64,000 bases of DNA from Mesorhizobium escarrei (GCF_935825525.1 NZ_CAKXZT010000174.1:1-64000), one strand, 5' to 3'; counted from the first letter of the stretch, positions 8,084 to 16,949 are shown. The notes: a model not told the origin generated them from the sequence alone. Program-made: numbers and translations.

Positions 8084-9670
8084 ATGGCGACCGCAACTCT
8101 GACCGCGGGATCGGCGCCGGCCAAGCCGGTCGATCACATCGAGCCGCGCCGCATCATCGCCTTCCTGGCGATGGTGTTCGGCATGTTCATGGCGATCCTC
8201 GACATCCAGATTGTTTCGGCCTCGCTGGCCGAGATCCAGGCGGGCTTGAGCGCCAGCTCCGACGAAATTCCGTGGGTGCAGACCGCCTATCTGATCGCCG
8301 AAGTCATCATGATCCCGCTGTCCGGTTTTCTCAGCCGGATGCTGTCGACGCGTGTGCTGTTCACCGTCTCTGCGGCCGGCTTCACCGCCGCGAGTGCGCT
8401 GGCGGCGACCGCCACCAACATCGACCAGATGATCGTCTACCGCGCCGTCCAGGGCTTCATCGGCGGCGGCATGATTCCAAGCGTGTTCGCTGCCGCCTTC
8501 ACCATCTTCCCGCCGTCGCGCCGCGCCATGGTGTCGCCGATGATCGGCCTGGTGGCGACGCTGGCGCCGACCATCGGCCCGACCGTCGGCGGCTATATCA
8601 GCCATGCCACGTCCTGGCACTGGCTGTTCCTGATCAATGTGGTGCCCGGCATCATGGTGACGGCCGCGGCATGGTCGCTGATCGACTTCGACAAGCCCAA
8701 TCTCAGCCTGTTCCGCAAGTTCGACTGGTGGGGCCTTGCCGGCATGGCGGCCTTCCTCGGCTCCCTGGAATATGTGCTTGAGGAAGGTCCCAACAACGAC
8801 TGGCTCCAGGACCAGGCCGTGTTCGTCTGCGCCATCCTGATGACCGCCGGCGCGGTGCTGTTCTTCTGGCGCGCCTTCACCGCAGAGGAGCCGATCGTCG
8901 ACCTGAAAGCCTTCACCAACGCCAACTTCGCTTTCGGCTCGCTGTTCTCCTTCGTCATCGGCATCGGCCTCTACGGCCTGACCTATCTCTATCCGGTGTA
9001 TCTCGGTCGCATCCGCGGCTACGACTCCCTGATGATCGGCGAGGCGCTGTTCGTCAGCGGCCTGGCGATGTTCGTCACCGCACCGATTTCCGGCATCCTG
9101 TCGCGCAGGATGGATCCGCGGCTGATGATGATGATCGGCTTCTTCGGCTTCGCTGCCGGCACCTGGCGGATGACCTATTTGACCGCCGACTGGGATTTCT
9201 GGGAGCTTTTGGTGCCGCAGATCCTGCGCGGCGCCTCGATGATGCTGTGCATGGTGCCGATCAACAACATCGCGCTGGGAACCCTGCCGCCTGACCGGCT
9301 TAAGAATGCATCCGGCCTGTTCAACCTCACCCGCAATCTCGGTGGCGCCGTCGGCCTTGCCGTCATCAACACCGTGCTGATCGATCGCAGCGCCTTCCAC
9401 TACGCAAGGCTGGCCGAGCACGTGCAATGGGGCAGCGCCAAGGCGCAGACCACGCTGCAGAACATGACGCTCGACTTCCAGCAGAATGCTGGCCTCGACG
9501 CCTCCAAGGCGGCGATCTCCAAACTGTCTGGCATGGTCCAGCAGCAGGCTTCGCTGCTGTCCTTCATGGACGTGTTCTATCTCTTGACGGCGCTATTCGC
9601 GACGCTGGCGATCTTCACCATGGTCATCCGCAAGCCGGCCGAGCAGGCTGGCGGAGATGGCGGACACTGA
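8084..9670 (+). CDS. DHA2-family MFS multidrug transporter (EmrB-like)
   Basis: A 528-residue, roughly 14-helix major-facilitator drug:proton antiporter of the DHA2 group. Visible signatures are the helix-1 motif MAILDIQIVSASLAEIQ, the helix-4 region RAVQGFIGGGMIP and the helix-5 antiporter motif GPTVGGYI. It pairs with the HlyD-type adaptor just upstream. The substrate spectrum cannot be predicted, but the TetR-operator arrangement indicates induction by a toxic compound. Confidence 0.92.
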   Translation: MATATLTAGSAPAKPVDHIEPRRIIAFLAMVFGMFMAILDIQIVSASLAEIQAGLSASSDEIPWVQTAYLIAEVIMIPLSGFLSRMLSTRVLFTVSAAGFTAASALAATATNIDQMIVYRAVQGFIGGGMIPSVFAAAFTIFPPSRRAMVSPMIGLVATLAPTIGPTVGGYISHATSWHWLFLINVVPGIMVTAAAWSLIDFDKPNLSLFRKFDWWGLAGMAAFLGSLEYVLEEGPNNDWLQDQAVFVCAILMTAGAVLFFWRAFTAEEPIVDLKAFTNANFAFGSLFSFVIGIGLYGLTYLYPVYLGRIRGYDSLMIGEALFVSGLAMFVTAPISGILSRRMDPRLMMMIGFFGFAAGTWRMTYLTADWDFWELLVPQILRGASMMLCMVPINNIALGTLPPDRLKNASGLFNLTRNLGGAVGLAVINTVLIDRSAFHYARLAEHVQWGSAKAQTTLQNMTLDFQQNAGLDASKAAISKLSGMVQQQASLLSFMDVFYLLTALFATLAIFTMVIRKPAEQAGGDGGH

Positions 9671-9711
9671 TCGCGCAACTTTGCGCGCAAAAAGGGACGC
9701 GGCGCTATGGG

Positions 9712-10212
9712 TCAGGCCGTGGCCGGCTTAAAAGTTAAGGCGACGCCGTTGATGCAATGACGCAAGCCGGTCGGCGGCGGACCGTCGTCAAAGACATGGC
9801 CGAGATGACCGCCGCAACGGCGGCAGTGGACCTCGGTTCGGGTCATGCCCAGGGACCTGTCCACGGTCATGCCGACAGCGTTGGGAATCTCCTGCCAGAA
9901 GCTCGGCCAGCCGGTGCCGGAATCGAACTTGGTTTCGGAGGAATAGAGCGGCAGGTCGCAGCCGGCGCAGGCGAAGACGCCCTTGCGATGTTCGTTGAGT
10001 AGCGGGCTGGTGCCGGGATATTCGGTGCCTTCCTTGCGCAGCACGTTGAAAGCCGCGTCGGACAGGATGGCGCGCCACTCGGCCTCGGTCTTGGTGACTT
10101 CGAAGGATTCGGTCGCGTGTGCGTCCTGCGGCCGGCCCATGCGCAGCGCTGCTGCCGTGCCTGCCAACAATGCCACAGCGGCACCGCTCCAAAGAAAGTC
10201 GCGCCGGATCAT
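9712..10212 (-). CDS. msrB: Tat-exported peptide-methionine (R)-S-oxide reductase
   Basis: MsrB reduces R-methionine sulfoxide in oxidised proteins. The SelR domain shows two zinc-binding CxxC pairs (CAGC, CRRC), GTGWPSFW, and the catalytic Cys in RHCINGVAL. The N-terminus starts MIRRDFLWSG, a twin-arginine signal followed by a hydrophobic stretch, so this copy should work in the periplasm. ATG 10212 is chosen because AGGAGG lies 7 bases upstream; a second ATG two codons earlier is too close to it. The open frame upstream lacks coding character. Its neighbour is the secreted fasciclin gene. Confidence 0.9.
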   Translation of the reverse strand: MIRRDFLWSGAAVALLAGTAAALRMGRPQDAHATESFEVTKTEAEWRAILSDAAFNVLRKEGTEYPGTSPLLNEHRKGVFACAGCDLPLYSSETKFDSGTGWPSFWQEIPNAVGMTVDRSLGMTRTEVHCRRCGGHLGHVFDDGPPPTGLRHCINGVALTFKPATA

Positions 10213-10433
10213 CACCATTCCTCCTTCTGTCCGTTTGCCAAACTCGACCGTCACATGGAAATCAAAAGCCGGTTTGCCAGCTCCCGACAACGGGCACTCC
10301 GCACCTGCCCCGCCTACAGCGGACGGCGGACGGTGCGGAGTGTACGCCTGTCGATTGCGCGGGTCACGCAAGCAGAAATCCGCGCACTCGGCATGGAGCC
10401 TCAGCCATATCTTCGCTGGCGACGACCCCTTCG

Positions 10434-10991
10434 TTACATCTTCGGCAGGAGAACCTTGTCGATGACGTGGATAACGCCGTTCGACTGCTCGACATCGGCG
10501 ACGGTCACATTGGCGACATTGCCGTTCTCGTCGGTCGCGGTAACCTTGCCGCCGTCGGCCTTGAGCGTCAGCTCGCAGCCGCCAACCGTCTTGACCTTGT
10601 GCGCGCCACCATCGTCCATGGCCATCTTGGCGACGTCGGCGGCCATCGCCTTGGCACCGATGACGTGGCAGGTCAGGATCTTGACCAGCTTGTCCTTGTT
10701 TTCGGGCTTGAGCAGCGTGTCGACGGTGCCGGCCGGAAGTGCGGCAAAGGCCTCGTTGGTCGGCGCGAACACGGTGAAGGGGCCGGCACTCTGCAGCGTG
10801 TCGACGAGACCACCGGCCTTGACGGCCGCGACCAGCGTCGTGTGATCCTTCGAATTGACGGCGTTCTCGACGATGTTCCTGGTGGCATACATGGCGGCGC
10901 CGCCGACCATCGGATTCTGGGCATAGACGGCGGTTGCGAGCGCGGAGACGGCGACCGTTCCGGCAAGCAAAAGGGTGGCGAATTTACGCAT
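10434..10991 (-). CDS. Secreted fasciclin (FAS1) domain protein
   Basis: A 185-residue protein with a signal peptide (about 1-24, cleaved after VYA) and one FAS1 domain. Family motifs are FTVFAPTNEAFAALP and a C-terminal NGVIHVIDKVLLP. FAS1 proteins in bacteria are exported adhesion or surface proteins resembling mycobacterial MPB70. GAGGAG lies 9 bases ahead of the ATG. The anti-sigma and ECF sigma genes lie upstream in the same direction, the same association as mycobacterial SigK-RskA with MPB70/MPB83, so this is a likely target of that sigma factor. Confidence 0.9.
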   Translation of the reverse strand: MRKFATLLLAGTVAVSALATAVYAQNPMVGGAAMYATRNIVENAVNSKDHTTLVAAVKAGGLVDTLQSAGPFTVFAPTNEAFAALPAGTVDTLLKPENKDKLVKILTCHVIGAKAMAADVAKMAMDDGGAHKVKTVGGCELTLKADGGKVTATDENGNVANVTVADVEQSNGVIHVIDKVLLPKM

Positions 10992-11208
10992 TGTTTCTAT
11001 CTCCTCAGTTTATTTCTTCCCCTCTTTGGGGCGCAAGGAGATACGGGGGATAAATGCCCGAGTTTCGCCGTTCAGGAGAAAATTTTATTTTTTATAACGG
11101 CGAGCATGATTTTCAGGGCAGGACTCTTACAGCCTGCATGCTTCCACGCTAAAGTCACCACAGGCGATAGATTTAAAATCTTCTCGGAAAATCGGCAGAC
11201 AGGGGCGA

Positions 11209-11907
11209 TCAGATGCTCTTCAAATCGCCCGCAGCGACCACAGGGCCGGTTGGCTGACCGGTCGGCGAACCGCCGGCCGGCTCGAGGCTGACCGCAAGGA
11301 CGGCGCCCTGAGCAAGTTTTTCCTGCACGGCCGGGGAGATGATCATATGCGTGATCCGACCGGCCGGGATGACGCCCATCGAGACCGGCGCGTTCTTGCC
11401 CTCGATCATCCACAGCTCGAAATCCTTGCCGGCGGCGCGCTCGCCGGAGACATGCGACAGGCCGACCTCGCGACGGGCGGCATCATAGACGGCAAGGTAT
11501 CTGACGTCGCTGCCATCGGCAGCCAGCGAGGCGATCAGCCGCGGCTGCTCGGCCGGCGGATTGAGGTACGGCACGGCGATATAGATCGCCAACGCCGCGA
11601 CGGAAGCGGCGGCAAGACCGCGCCAGAAGGCAAGGCTTGACCAGAGGCCGGCGCGAGGCTCTGCGACGAACAGCCGGCGATCCAATGCTTCCTTGGCCCT
11701 GATCGGCGGCACTGTCTCGGGATAGGCGTCGGCCATCGGCGAAAGACGCGCCTCCCAGGCATCGACAAGGCGCGCGAAAGCGGCGTCCGCGTCGATGCGG
11801 CGTGACGCAATCTCGCGTTCGTCCGCGGCCAGGACGCCAAGAACGTATTCGGCGGCGAACAGGTCGTCGCCCCCGGATTCCGGTCGGTCATCCCCTGCCA
11901 GCGTCAT
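11209..11907 (-). CDS. RskA-type membrane anti-sigma factor
   Basis: A 232-residue protein with an N-terminal cytoplasmic sigma-binding segment (AEYVLGVLAADEREIASRRI), one transmembrane helix at about residues 90-110, and a periplasmic anti-sigma-K C-terminal domain ending in the typical SLEPAGGSPTGQPTGPV. It would hold the adjacent ECF sigma factor at the membrane until regulated proteolysis frees it. ATG 11907 overlaps the sigma stop as ATGA; a GTG at 11919 in the same frame is the alternative. The 4-base overlap suggests coupled synthesis at a fixed ratio. Confidence 0.88.
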   Translation of the reverse strand: MTLAGDDRPESGGDDLFAAEYVLGVLAADEREIASRRIDADAAFARLVDAWEARLSPMADAYPETVPPIRAKEALDRRLFVAEPRAGLWSSLAFWRGLAAASVAALAIYIAVPYLNPPAEQPRLIASLAADGSDVRYLAVYDAARREVGLSHVSGERAAGKDFELWMIEGKNAPVSMGVIPAGRITHMIISPAVQEKLAQGAVLAVSLEPAGGSPTGQPTGPVVAAGDLKSI

Positions 11908-12443
11908 CTTTCCAGACACTCCCTGAGCTTCAACAGGCTACGCCGCAGCCAGGTCCGCATCGTGTTCAGCGGCACGCCATGGCGCGCCGCCAGTTCGGCA
12001 TAGCTTTCGCCGTCCAGATAAGCGCCCCGGACGGCCGCCGCCCGGTCCTTTTCCAATTCGTCGAGACAACGATAGATGCGCCCGGATTCACCGCCCGCAA
12101 CAGCCGCAGCCTCCGGCCCCGGCGCCGGATCGGCCACGTCGAGCGCAGCGTCGATATAGGCGGCAGGCTCTCGCCGCGCCCTTATCCGATCGATCGCGTG
12201 ATTGCGCGCAATGGCCACCAGCCAGGAAATCGGGCTTAGCTCCGAGACGGCGAAACGGTCAGCCTTCGTCCATATCTTGACGAAGACCTCCTGCAGCGCC
12301 TCTTCTGCCTCTCCCCGGTCCTTCAATACACGAAGGCAGACGCCGAAAAGTTTCGCGCTGGTCTGCCGGTAGAGCAGATCGAATGCAGCCCGGTCCTTCA
12401 TCGAAGTCCGGACGATCAGGTTGCTGATGTCCTGCGGCGTCAT
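11904..12443 (-). CDS. ECF RNA polymerase sigma factor (SigK-like)
   Basis: An extracytoplasmic-function sigma factor with region 2 (about 15-80, EALQEVFVKIWTKADRF) and region 4 (about 120-175, ESYAELAARHGVPLNTMRTWLRR helix-turn-helix). The 179-residue length fits the family when translation starts at the ATG at 12443. The frame is open upstream to about 12659 but that part has no sigma features. Two 17-bp tandem repeats lie directly ahead of this start. It is followed by its cognate anti-sigma factor and, further on, the fasciclin gene. Confidence 0.9.
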   Translation of the reverse strand: MTPQDISNLIVRTSMKDRAAFDLLYRQTSAKLFGVCLRVLKDRGEAEEALQEVFVKIWTKADRFAVSELSPISWLVAIARNHAIDRIRARREPAAYIDAALDVADPAPGPEAAAVAGGESGRIYRCLDELEKDRAAAVRGAYLDGESYAELAARHGVPLNTMRTWLRRSLLKLRECLER

Positions 12444-12451
12444 CGGCTGCC

Positions 12452-12485
12452 AAATTAAGCAATTGCCCAAATTAGGCAATTGCCC
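12452..12485. repeat. Two tandem 17-bp repeats ahead of the sigma gene
   Basis: AAATTAAGCAATTGCCC (12452-12468) is followed directly by AAATTAGGCAATTGCCC (12469-12485), with a partial third unit after it. Each holds a GCAATTGC palindrome. They lie 9-42 bases upstream of the predicted sigma start, where an operator or leader element could act. Confidence 0.8.
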
Positions 12486-12582
12486 CAATTTATTCCACTG
12501 CATTGTATTGCAACGGCGGAAGCGTTCCTGTGCACCGGGAGCGCCGTGGGCTTTCATTGACACGAAAAGAGCCGACCTTTTT

Positions 12583-12632
12583 GAGCATCGGATTTTCCCA
12601 AAACCGGGTTTCCACTTTTGGATCCGATGCTC
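12583..12632. repeat. Palindromic intergenic repeat, family B, copy 1
   Basis: Ten-base arms GAGCATCGGA and TCCGATGCTC enclose a centre with AAAACCGGGTTTCCACTTTTGG. This is the type of small palindrome scattered through rhizobial genomes. Related copies lie at 60661-60708 and within 33968-34075. It sits between the divergent sigma and amidase genes. Confidence 0.8.
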
Positions 12633-12661
12633 TAGCTTGCCGATAGTTGGGGGGAGCAAGA

Positions 12662-14158
12662 ATGTCGGTCGAACGGGCCCTGTGGGAACATGACGCTACC
12701 GGCTTGGCCGGCCTGGTGCGCAAAGGAGAAATCTCGCCGCAGGAGCTCGTCGATGCGGCGATTGCGCGGGCCGAGGCCACTCGCACGGACATCAATGCCA
12801 TCGCCGAGCCGCTTTACGAGGCGGCGCGGACGCGGGCGAAAACCATCGACCGCAACCTGCCGCTGGCCGGTGTGCCCTTTGCCCTGAAGGATCTCGGCAT
12901 CGCCATGAAAGGCGTGCCGACGTACGGCGGCAGCCGCATTCCGGCTTTCGTTGCCGATTTCGACTCGGTGATGACCGAACGCCATCTGGCCGCCGGCCTT
13001 GTCCCGATCGCCACCAGCACCTCGCCCGAACATGGGCTGAGGCTGATGACCGAATCCGCTGCTTTCGGCATCACTCGCAATCCGTGGAATACAGCCCATA
13101 CCAGCGGCGGCTCGTCTGGAGGTGCGGCGGCGCTGGTCGCAGCCGGCGTCGTGCCGGTGGCACATGCTTCGGACGGCGGCGGCTCGATCCGCGTTCCCGC
13201 CGCCTGCACCGGGCTGGTCGGGCTGAAAACCTCGCGCGGCCGTGTGCCGCTGTCGCCGCTCGTCACCGAAAGCTGGCACGGCATGGTCGTCGGCCACGCC
13301 GTTTCCCGCTCGGTCCGGGATTCGGCCTTGCTGCTCGACCTGACCCATGGACCCGATCCGCTGTCGCCCTATGCGGCGGCGCCGCCGAAAGGAACTTTCG
13401 CCGCCGCAGCAGTGCGTGACCCCGGCAAGCTGAAACTGGCCGTCTACCGGAAATCGCCGCTCGGCCTGCCGATATCGGCCGAGACGCTGGCGGCGCTGGA
13501 CACTGCGACAGCGTTGGCGCGCGAAGGCGGCCATACGATAGAGCGGATCGACCTGCCCTATATCGATCGCGATTTCATCGCTGATTTCGCCAGAACCGTC
13601 GCCGCGGCGGTGGCCGGCACGATGCGCGGCGAAGTCTTGCGTGTCGGCCGCTCCGTTTCGGGCGATGTCGAGCGCGCCACGCGTGTGATGAGCCGCTTCG
13701 GCGAAGTCCTTTCGGCCGGCGAGATCTATGCCAGCCTGCAGCGGCTGCACGCCACCTCGCGCCGCCTGATCACTGAGACCGCGCCGTACGATGCCGTGCT
13801 GATGCCTGTCATCGCGCACCCGCCGCTCGCCTGCGGCGCGATGGACACGAAAGGCGCAGATGCGTTCCTGGAAGACATGCTCGACAGGCTGCGGCTTGCC
13901 CGCCTGCTGAAATTCAAGCCGCTGTTCGGCCAGTTGATGGACAAGAGCCTGTGGTTCACCCACTGGCCGGCAATCCAGAACGTCAGCGGCCAGCCGTCGA
14001 TCGCGCTGCCTGTTTATGTCACCGACGCCGGCCTGCCGCTCGGCATCCAGGCCGCCGGCCGCCCCGGCGACGAGGAGACCTTGTTGTCCCTCGCCGCGCA
14101 AATGGAAAAGATTTCGGGATGGCTGACGCGGCGGGCGCCGCTGCAGATGCCGGTATGA
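12662..14158 (+). CDS. Amidase-signature family hydrolase
   Basis: A 498-residue amidase-signature enzyme that hydrolyses an amide bond to acid and ammonia. The Ser-cisSer-Lys triad is present: Lys in FALKDLG, the Gly/Ser-rich stretch TSGGSSGGAAA, and the nucleophile region DGGGSIRVPA. Length and motifs fit general amidases or AtzF/GatA relatives, but GatA is unlikely because no gatC or gatB is nearby. ATG 12662 has GGGGGAG a few bases upstream. The substrate cannot be assigned. Confidence 0.88.
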   Translation: MSVERALWEHDATGLAGLVRKGEISPQELVDAAIARAEATRTDINAIAEPLYEAARTRAKTIDRNLPLAGVPFALKDLGIAMKGVPTYGGSRIPAFVADFDSVMTERHLAAGLVPIATSTSPEHGLRLMTESAAFGITRNPWNTAHTSGGSSGGAAALVAAGVVPVAHASDGGGSIRVPAACTGLVGLKTSRGRVPLSPLVTESWHGMVVGHAVSRSVRDSALLLDLTHGPDPLSPYAAAPPKGTFAAAAVRDPGKLKLAVYRKSPLGLPISAETLAALDTATALAREGGHTIERIDLPYIDRDFIADFARTVAAAVAGTMRGEVLRVGRSVSGDVERATRVMSRFGEVLSAGEIYASLQRLHATSRRLITETAPYDAVLMPVIAHPPLACGAMDTKGADAFLEDMLDRLRLARLLKFKPLFGQLMDKSLWFTHWPAIQNVSGQPSIALPVYVTDAGLPLGIQAAGRPGDEETLLSLAAQMEKISGWLTRRAPLQMPV

Positions 14159-14259
14159 AAGCGGGCCGATTTCACCTGATATGACAGCAAAGCCGTTTGC
14201 CCCCTGCTCCAATTCCCGCTAAGACGCCGCCGTTCATGCCAAGCTGGGAACCAAGCCGA

Positions 14260-15153
14260 ATGACGGACCTCGCCGCCACCGCCGAAATGCAGGCCGCGCT
14301 GCTTTCGAGGGCGCTGCCCTATATGCAGCGCTACGAGAACAAGACGGTCGTGGTGAAGTATGGCGGCCATGCCATGGGCGACATCGCGCTCGGCAAGGCT
14401 TTTGCCCGCGACATCGCGCTGCTCAAACAATCCGGCGTCAATCCGATCGTCGTGCATGGCGGCGGGCCGCAGATCGGCGCCATGCTGAGCAAGATGGGCA
14501 TCGAATCGAAGTTCGAGGGCGGCCTGCGCGTCACCGACCAGAAGACGGTCGAGATCGTCGAGATGGTGCTGGCCGGCTCGATCAACAAGGAGATCGTCGC
14601 GCTGATCAATGCCGAGGGCGAATGGGCAATCGGCCTGTGCGGGAAGGACGGCAACATGGTTTTCGCCGAAAAGGCGCGCAAGACCATGATCGACCCGGAC
14701 TCCAACATCGAGCGCGTGCTCGATCTCGGCTTCGTCGGCGAGCCGGTCGAGGTCGACCGCACCCTGCTCGACCTTCTGGCTCGGTCCGAAATGATCCCGG
14801 TGCTGGCGCCGGTGGCGCCGGGCCGCGACGGCCACACCTACAACATAAATGCCGACACCTTCGCCGGCGCCATCGCCGGCGCCTGCCAGGCGACTCGCCT
14901 TCTATTCCTCACCGACGTGCCCGGCGTGCTCGACAGGAACAAGAAGCTCATCGACGAGCTGACCGTCGCCGAGGCCAAGGCCTTGATCAAGGACGGCACG
15001 GTGTCGGGCGGCATGATCCCCAAGGTCGAGACCTGCATCGAGGCGATCGAGCGCGGCGTCGAAGGCGTCGTCATCCTGAATGGCAAGACGCCGCACTCGG
15101 TGCTGCTCGAACTGTTTACCGAGCACGGCGCCGGCACACTGATCGTGCGCTAG
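14260..15153 (+). CDS. argB: Acetylglutamate kinase
   Basis: ArgB phosphorylates N-acetylglutamate with ATP, the second step of arginine synthesis in the cytoplasm. Family motifs are VVKYGGHAMG (nucleotide binding), VVHGGGPQIG (substrate binding) and the C-terminal DGTVSGGMIPKVE. Starting at ATG 14260 gives 297 residues, the usual size, with GGGAA upstream; ATG 14236 is possible. In many rhizobia argB follows engB, but here it is separate and stands alone between an amidase and a convergent Lrp gene. Confidence 0.95.
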   Translation: MTDLAATAEMQAALLSRALPYMQRYENKTVVVKYGGHAMGDIALGKAFARDIALLKQSGVNPIVVHGGGPQIGAMLSKMGIESKFEGGLRVTDQKTVEIVEMVLAGSINKEIVALINAEGEWAIGLCGKDGNMVFAEKARKTMIDPDSNIERVLDLGFVGEPVEVDRTLLDLLARSEMIPVLAPVAPGRDGHTYNINADTFAGAIAGACQATRLLFLTDVPGVLDRNKKLIDELTVAEAKALIKDGTVSGGMIPKVETCIEAIERGVEGVVILNGKTPHSVLLELFTEHGAGTLIVR

Positions 15154-15210
15154 GTGCAGGCTGCAACTTATCGGCGAGGAACCCAGGGTTGAGCAGGCGC
15201 CAGGGCGAAC

Positions 15211-15693
15211 TTATCGCCTGAGGTGCCCAAGCGGCACGTGGCCCGGCCCCTTGATGTTCTGCAGCACGAGCTGCGTGTGGACGTCGCGCACGCCGTCGAG
15301 CCGCATCAGCCGGTGCATGACAAAGGCGTTGAGCTCGTCCACCGACGGCACCATCACATGCAGCAGGAAATCGTAGTCGCCCGTCATCGTCCAGCACGAC
15401 GACACCTCGTCCATGCGCTGCACGGCGGCGATAAAGGTTTCGGGCGAACCGTCGCTGTGGGTTACCAGGCGCACCTGAATGAACACTTCGACCATCAGGC
15501 CGATGGCGCGGCGGCTGAGCACAGCGGCAAAGCCCTTGATGATGCCGGCGCTCTGAAGAGCCTCGAAGCGACGCGCGCATGGCGTCGTCGAAAGGCCGAT
15601 ATCCTGGGCCAGTTCGGATACGGGCTTGCGTCCGTTACGCTGCAAGATATCGAGCATCTTGATCTCAAAATCGTCAAACTGAGGCACTTTCAC
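15211..15693 (-). CDS. Lrp/AsnC-family transcriptional regulator
   Basis: A 160-residue feast/famine regulator: N-terminal helix-turn-helix (VSELAQDIGLSTTPCARRFEAL) and a C-terminal RAM ligand-binding domain with TGDYDFLLHVMV. Such proteins bind amino acids and act as octamers. It is divergent from phenylalanine hydroxylase with about 130 bases between, so it most likely controls that gene in response to phenylalanine or tyrosine. This assignment is inferred from position. Confidence 0.9.
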   Translation of the reverse strand: MKVPQFDDFEIKMLDILQRNGRKPVSELAQDIGLSTTPCARRFEALQSAGIIKGFAAVLSRRAIGLMVEVFIQVRLVTHSDGSPETFIAAVQRMDEVSSCWTMTGDYDFLLHVMVPSVDELNAFVMHRLMRLDGVRDVHTQLVLQNIKGPGHVPLGHLRR

Positions 15694-15787
15694 TCTCCTG
15701 CCCCTTTGCTGTGGTGGCTTTTACCTCAAATCGCCGGTTCGGGCCATCATCAAAGCGGATTCGCCTCACCGGACCCGGCTAAACTTT

Positions 15788-15793
15788 TATAAT
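15788..15793 (+). promoter_or_regulatory. Candidate -10 element of the phenylalanine hydroxylase gene
   Basis: A perfect TATAAT lies 30 bases ahead of the phhA start, in the 129-base gap shared with the divergent Lrp gene. No good -35 match stands 16-18 bases upstream, as expected for a promoter that needs an activator such as Lrp. Confidence 0.4.
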
Positions 15794-15822
15794 GTTAGTC
15801 GTGATTTCCAGGGAGAACAGCC

Positions 15823-16659
15823 ATGACGATGAGCGTTGCCGATTACGCCCGCGAATGCGCGGCACAAGGCCTTCGCGGCGACTATTCGGTCTGCCGTGCC
15901 GATTTCACCGTTGAGCAGAGCTACAACTACACTGCTGACGAGCAGGCGGTTTGGCGTACACTGTGCGACCGCCAGACGAAGCTGACTAAAAAGCTGGCAC
16001 ACCGGTCCTATCTCGACGGCGTCGCCACGCTGGGCCTGCTCGACAGGATTCCGGATTTCGGTGTGGTCAGCGAGAAGCTGCGCAAGCTGACCGGTTGGGA
16101 AATCGTCGCCGTGCCGGGCCTCATTCCCGCACCAGCCTTCTTCGTCCACCTAGCCGCCCGGCGCTTCCCGGTGACCAACTGGCTGCGGACGAACCAAGAG
16201 CTCGACTACATCGTCGAGCCGGATATGTTCCACGACTTCTTCGGCCATGTGCCGGTGCTGACCCAGCCGGTCTTTGCCGATTTCATGCAGATGTATGGCG
16301 AGAAGGCCGAGCATCTGATCGCACTCGGCGGCGACGAGATGATCAGCCGCCTCTACTGGTACACCGTCGAATACGGGCTGATCCAGGAAGCCGGCCAACC
16401 GTTGAAGGCTTTCGGGGCCGGGCTGATGTCGTCCTTCGCGGAACTTCAATTCGCGGTTGAAAGCAAGGACGCGCATCATGTTCCCTTCGATCTGGAAACG
16501 GTAATGCGCACCAGCTATGAGATCGACAAGTTCCAGCGCGCCTATTTCGTGCTGCCGTCATTCGACGTTTTGCGCGATGCCTTCCAGAACGTCGCCGACA
16601 TGGCAGCGATCATCGGACGCCACAAGGGCAAGCCGGCGCTCGACCCGGCGAAACTTTAG
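15823..16659 (+). CDS. phhA: Phenylalanine 4-monooxygenase
   Basis: An aromatic amino acid hydroxylase (278 residues, the bacterial single-domain length) that converts phenylalanine to tyrosine using tetrahydropterin and O2. The iron ligands are visible: His137 and His142 in FHDFFGHVP and Glu183 in YTVEYGL. GGGAG precedes the ATG. Bacterial phhA is often followed by a pterin carbinolamine dehydratase gene (phhB), but none is present within this window. The divergent Lrp gene is the probable regulator. Confidence 0.95.
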   Translation: MTMSVADYARECAAQGLRGDYSVCRADFTVEQSYNYTADEQAVWRTLCDRQTKLTKKLAHRSYLDGVATLGLLDRIPDFGVVSEKLRKLTGWEIVAVPGLIPAPAFFVHLAARRFPVTNWLRTNQELDYIVEPDMFHDFFGHVPVLTQPVFADFMQMYGEKAEHLIALGGDEMISRLYWYTVEYGLIQEAGQPLKAFGAGLMSSFAELQFAVESKDAHHVPFDLETVMRTSYEIDKFQRAYFVLPSFDVLRDAFQNVADMAAIIGRHKGKPALDPAKL

Positions 16660-16755
16660 ACGCTGGCCAGGCTCGCACGATGCAGCCAATGGGCGCGGGC
16701 GTTACTGGTGGCGCGCTGTGATGACGATCCATCGGCAGGCCGGGTGAGCCGGCTT

Positions 16756-16887
16756 CTAAAGCGCGTCGTGTTTGACCGGCCGCATGCGACGCGCTTTAGG
16801 TTGTTGTTTATGCATGTCGTTATCGCAAAACCGCTGCACACCCTCGGGTCAGGGCCCGAGGGCATGCTTTTGCGCGACATGCATTAG
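16756..16887. repeat. Palindromic intergenic repeat, family A, copy 2
   Basis: This is the most regular copy of the family. It has one module CTAAAGCGCGTCG ... CGACGCGCTTTAG and a second GCATGTCG ... CGACATGCATTAG around AAAACCGCTGCACACC and an internal CCCTCGGG/CCCGAGGG stem. It fills the gap between phhA and the convergent GGDEF gene and could also act as a bidirectional terminator structure. Confidence 0.88.
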
Positions 16888-16949
16888 ACGCCCGATGGCC
16901 TTGCCGAGATGATCGCTCGGCAGGCCGGAAGCCGAGAAGATGGGACCGT

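Noticed and set aside
6797..9427. An 876-codon minus-strand ORF opposite the efflux genes
   Set aside because: His/Arg/Gly-rich composition without domain features; the plus strand encodes two complete transporter proteins.
12443..12640. An EcfG-type promoter (GGAAC and CGTT) ahead of the ECF sigma gene
   Set aside because: GGAAC and CGTT are present but only about 8 bases apart, not the 16-17 needed.
12632..14212. A 526-codon minus-strand ORF opposite the amidase
   Set aside because: Shadow of the amidase codon pattern; it crosses the divergent promoter and lacks recognisable motifs.
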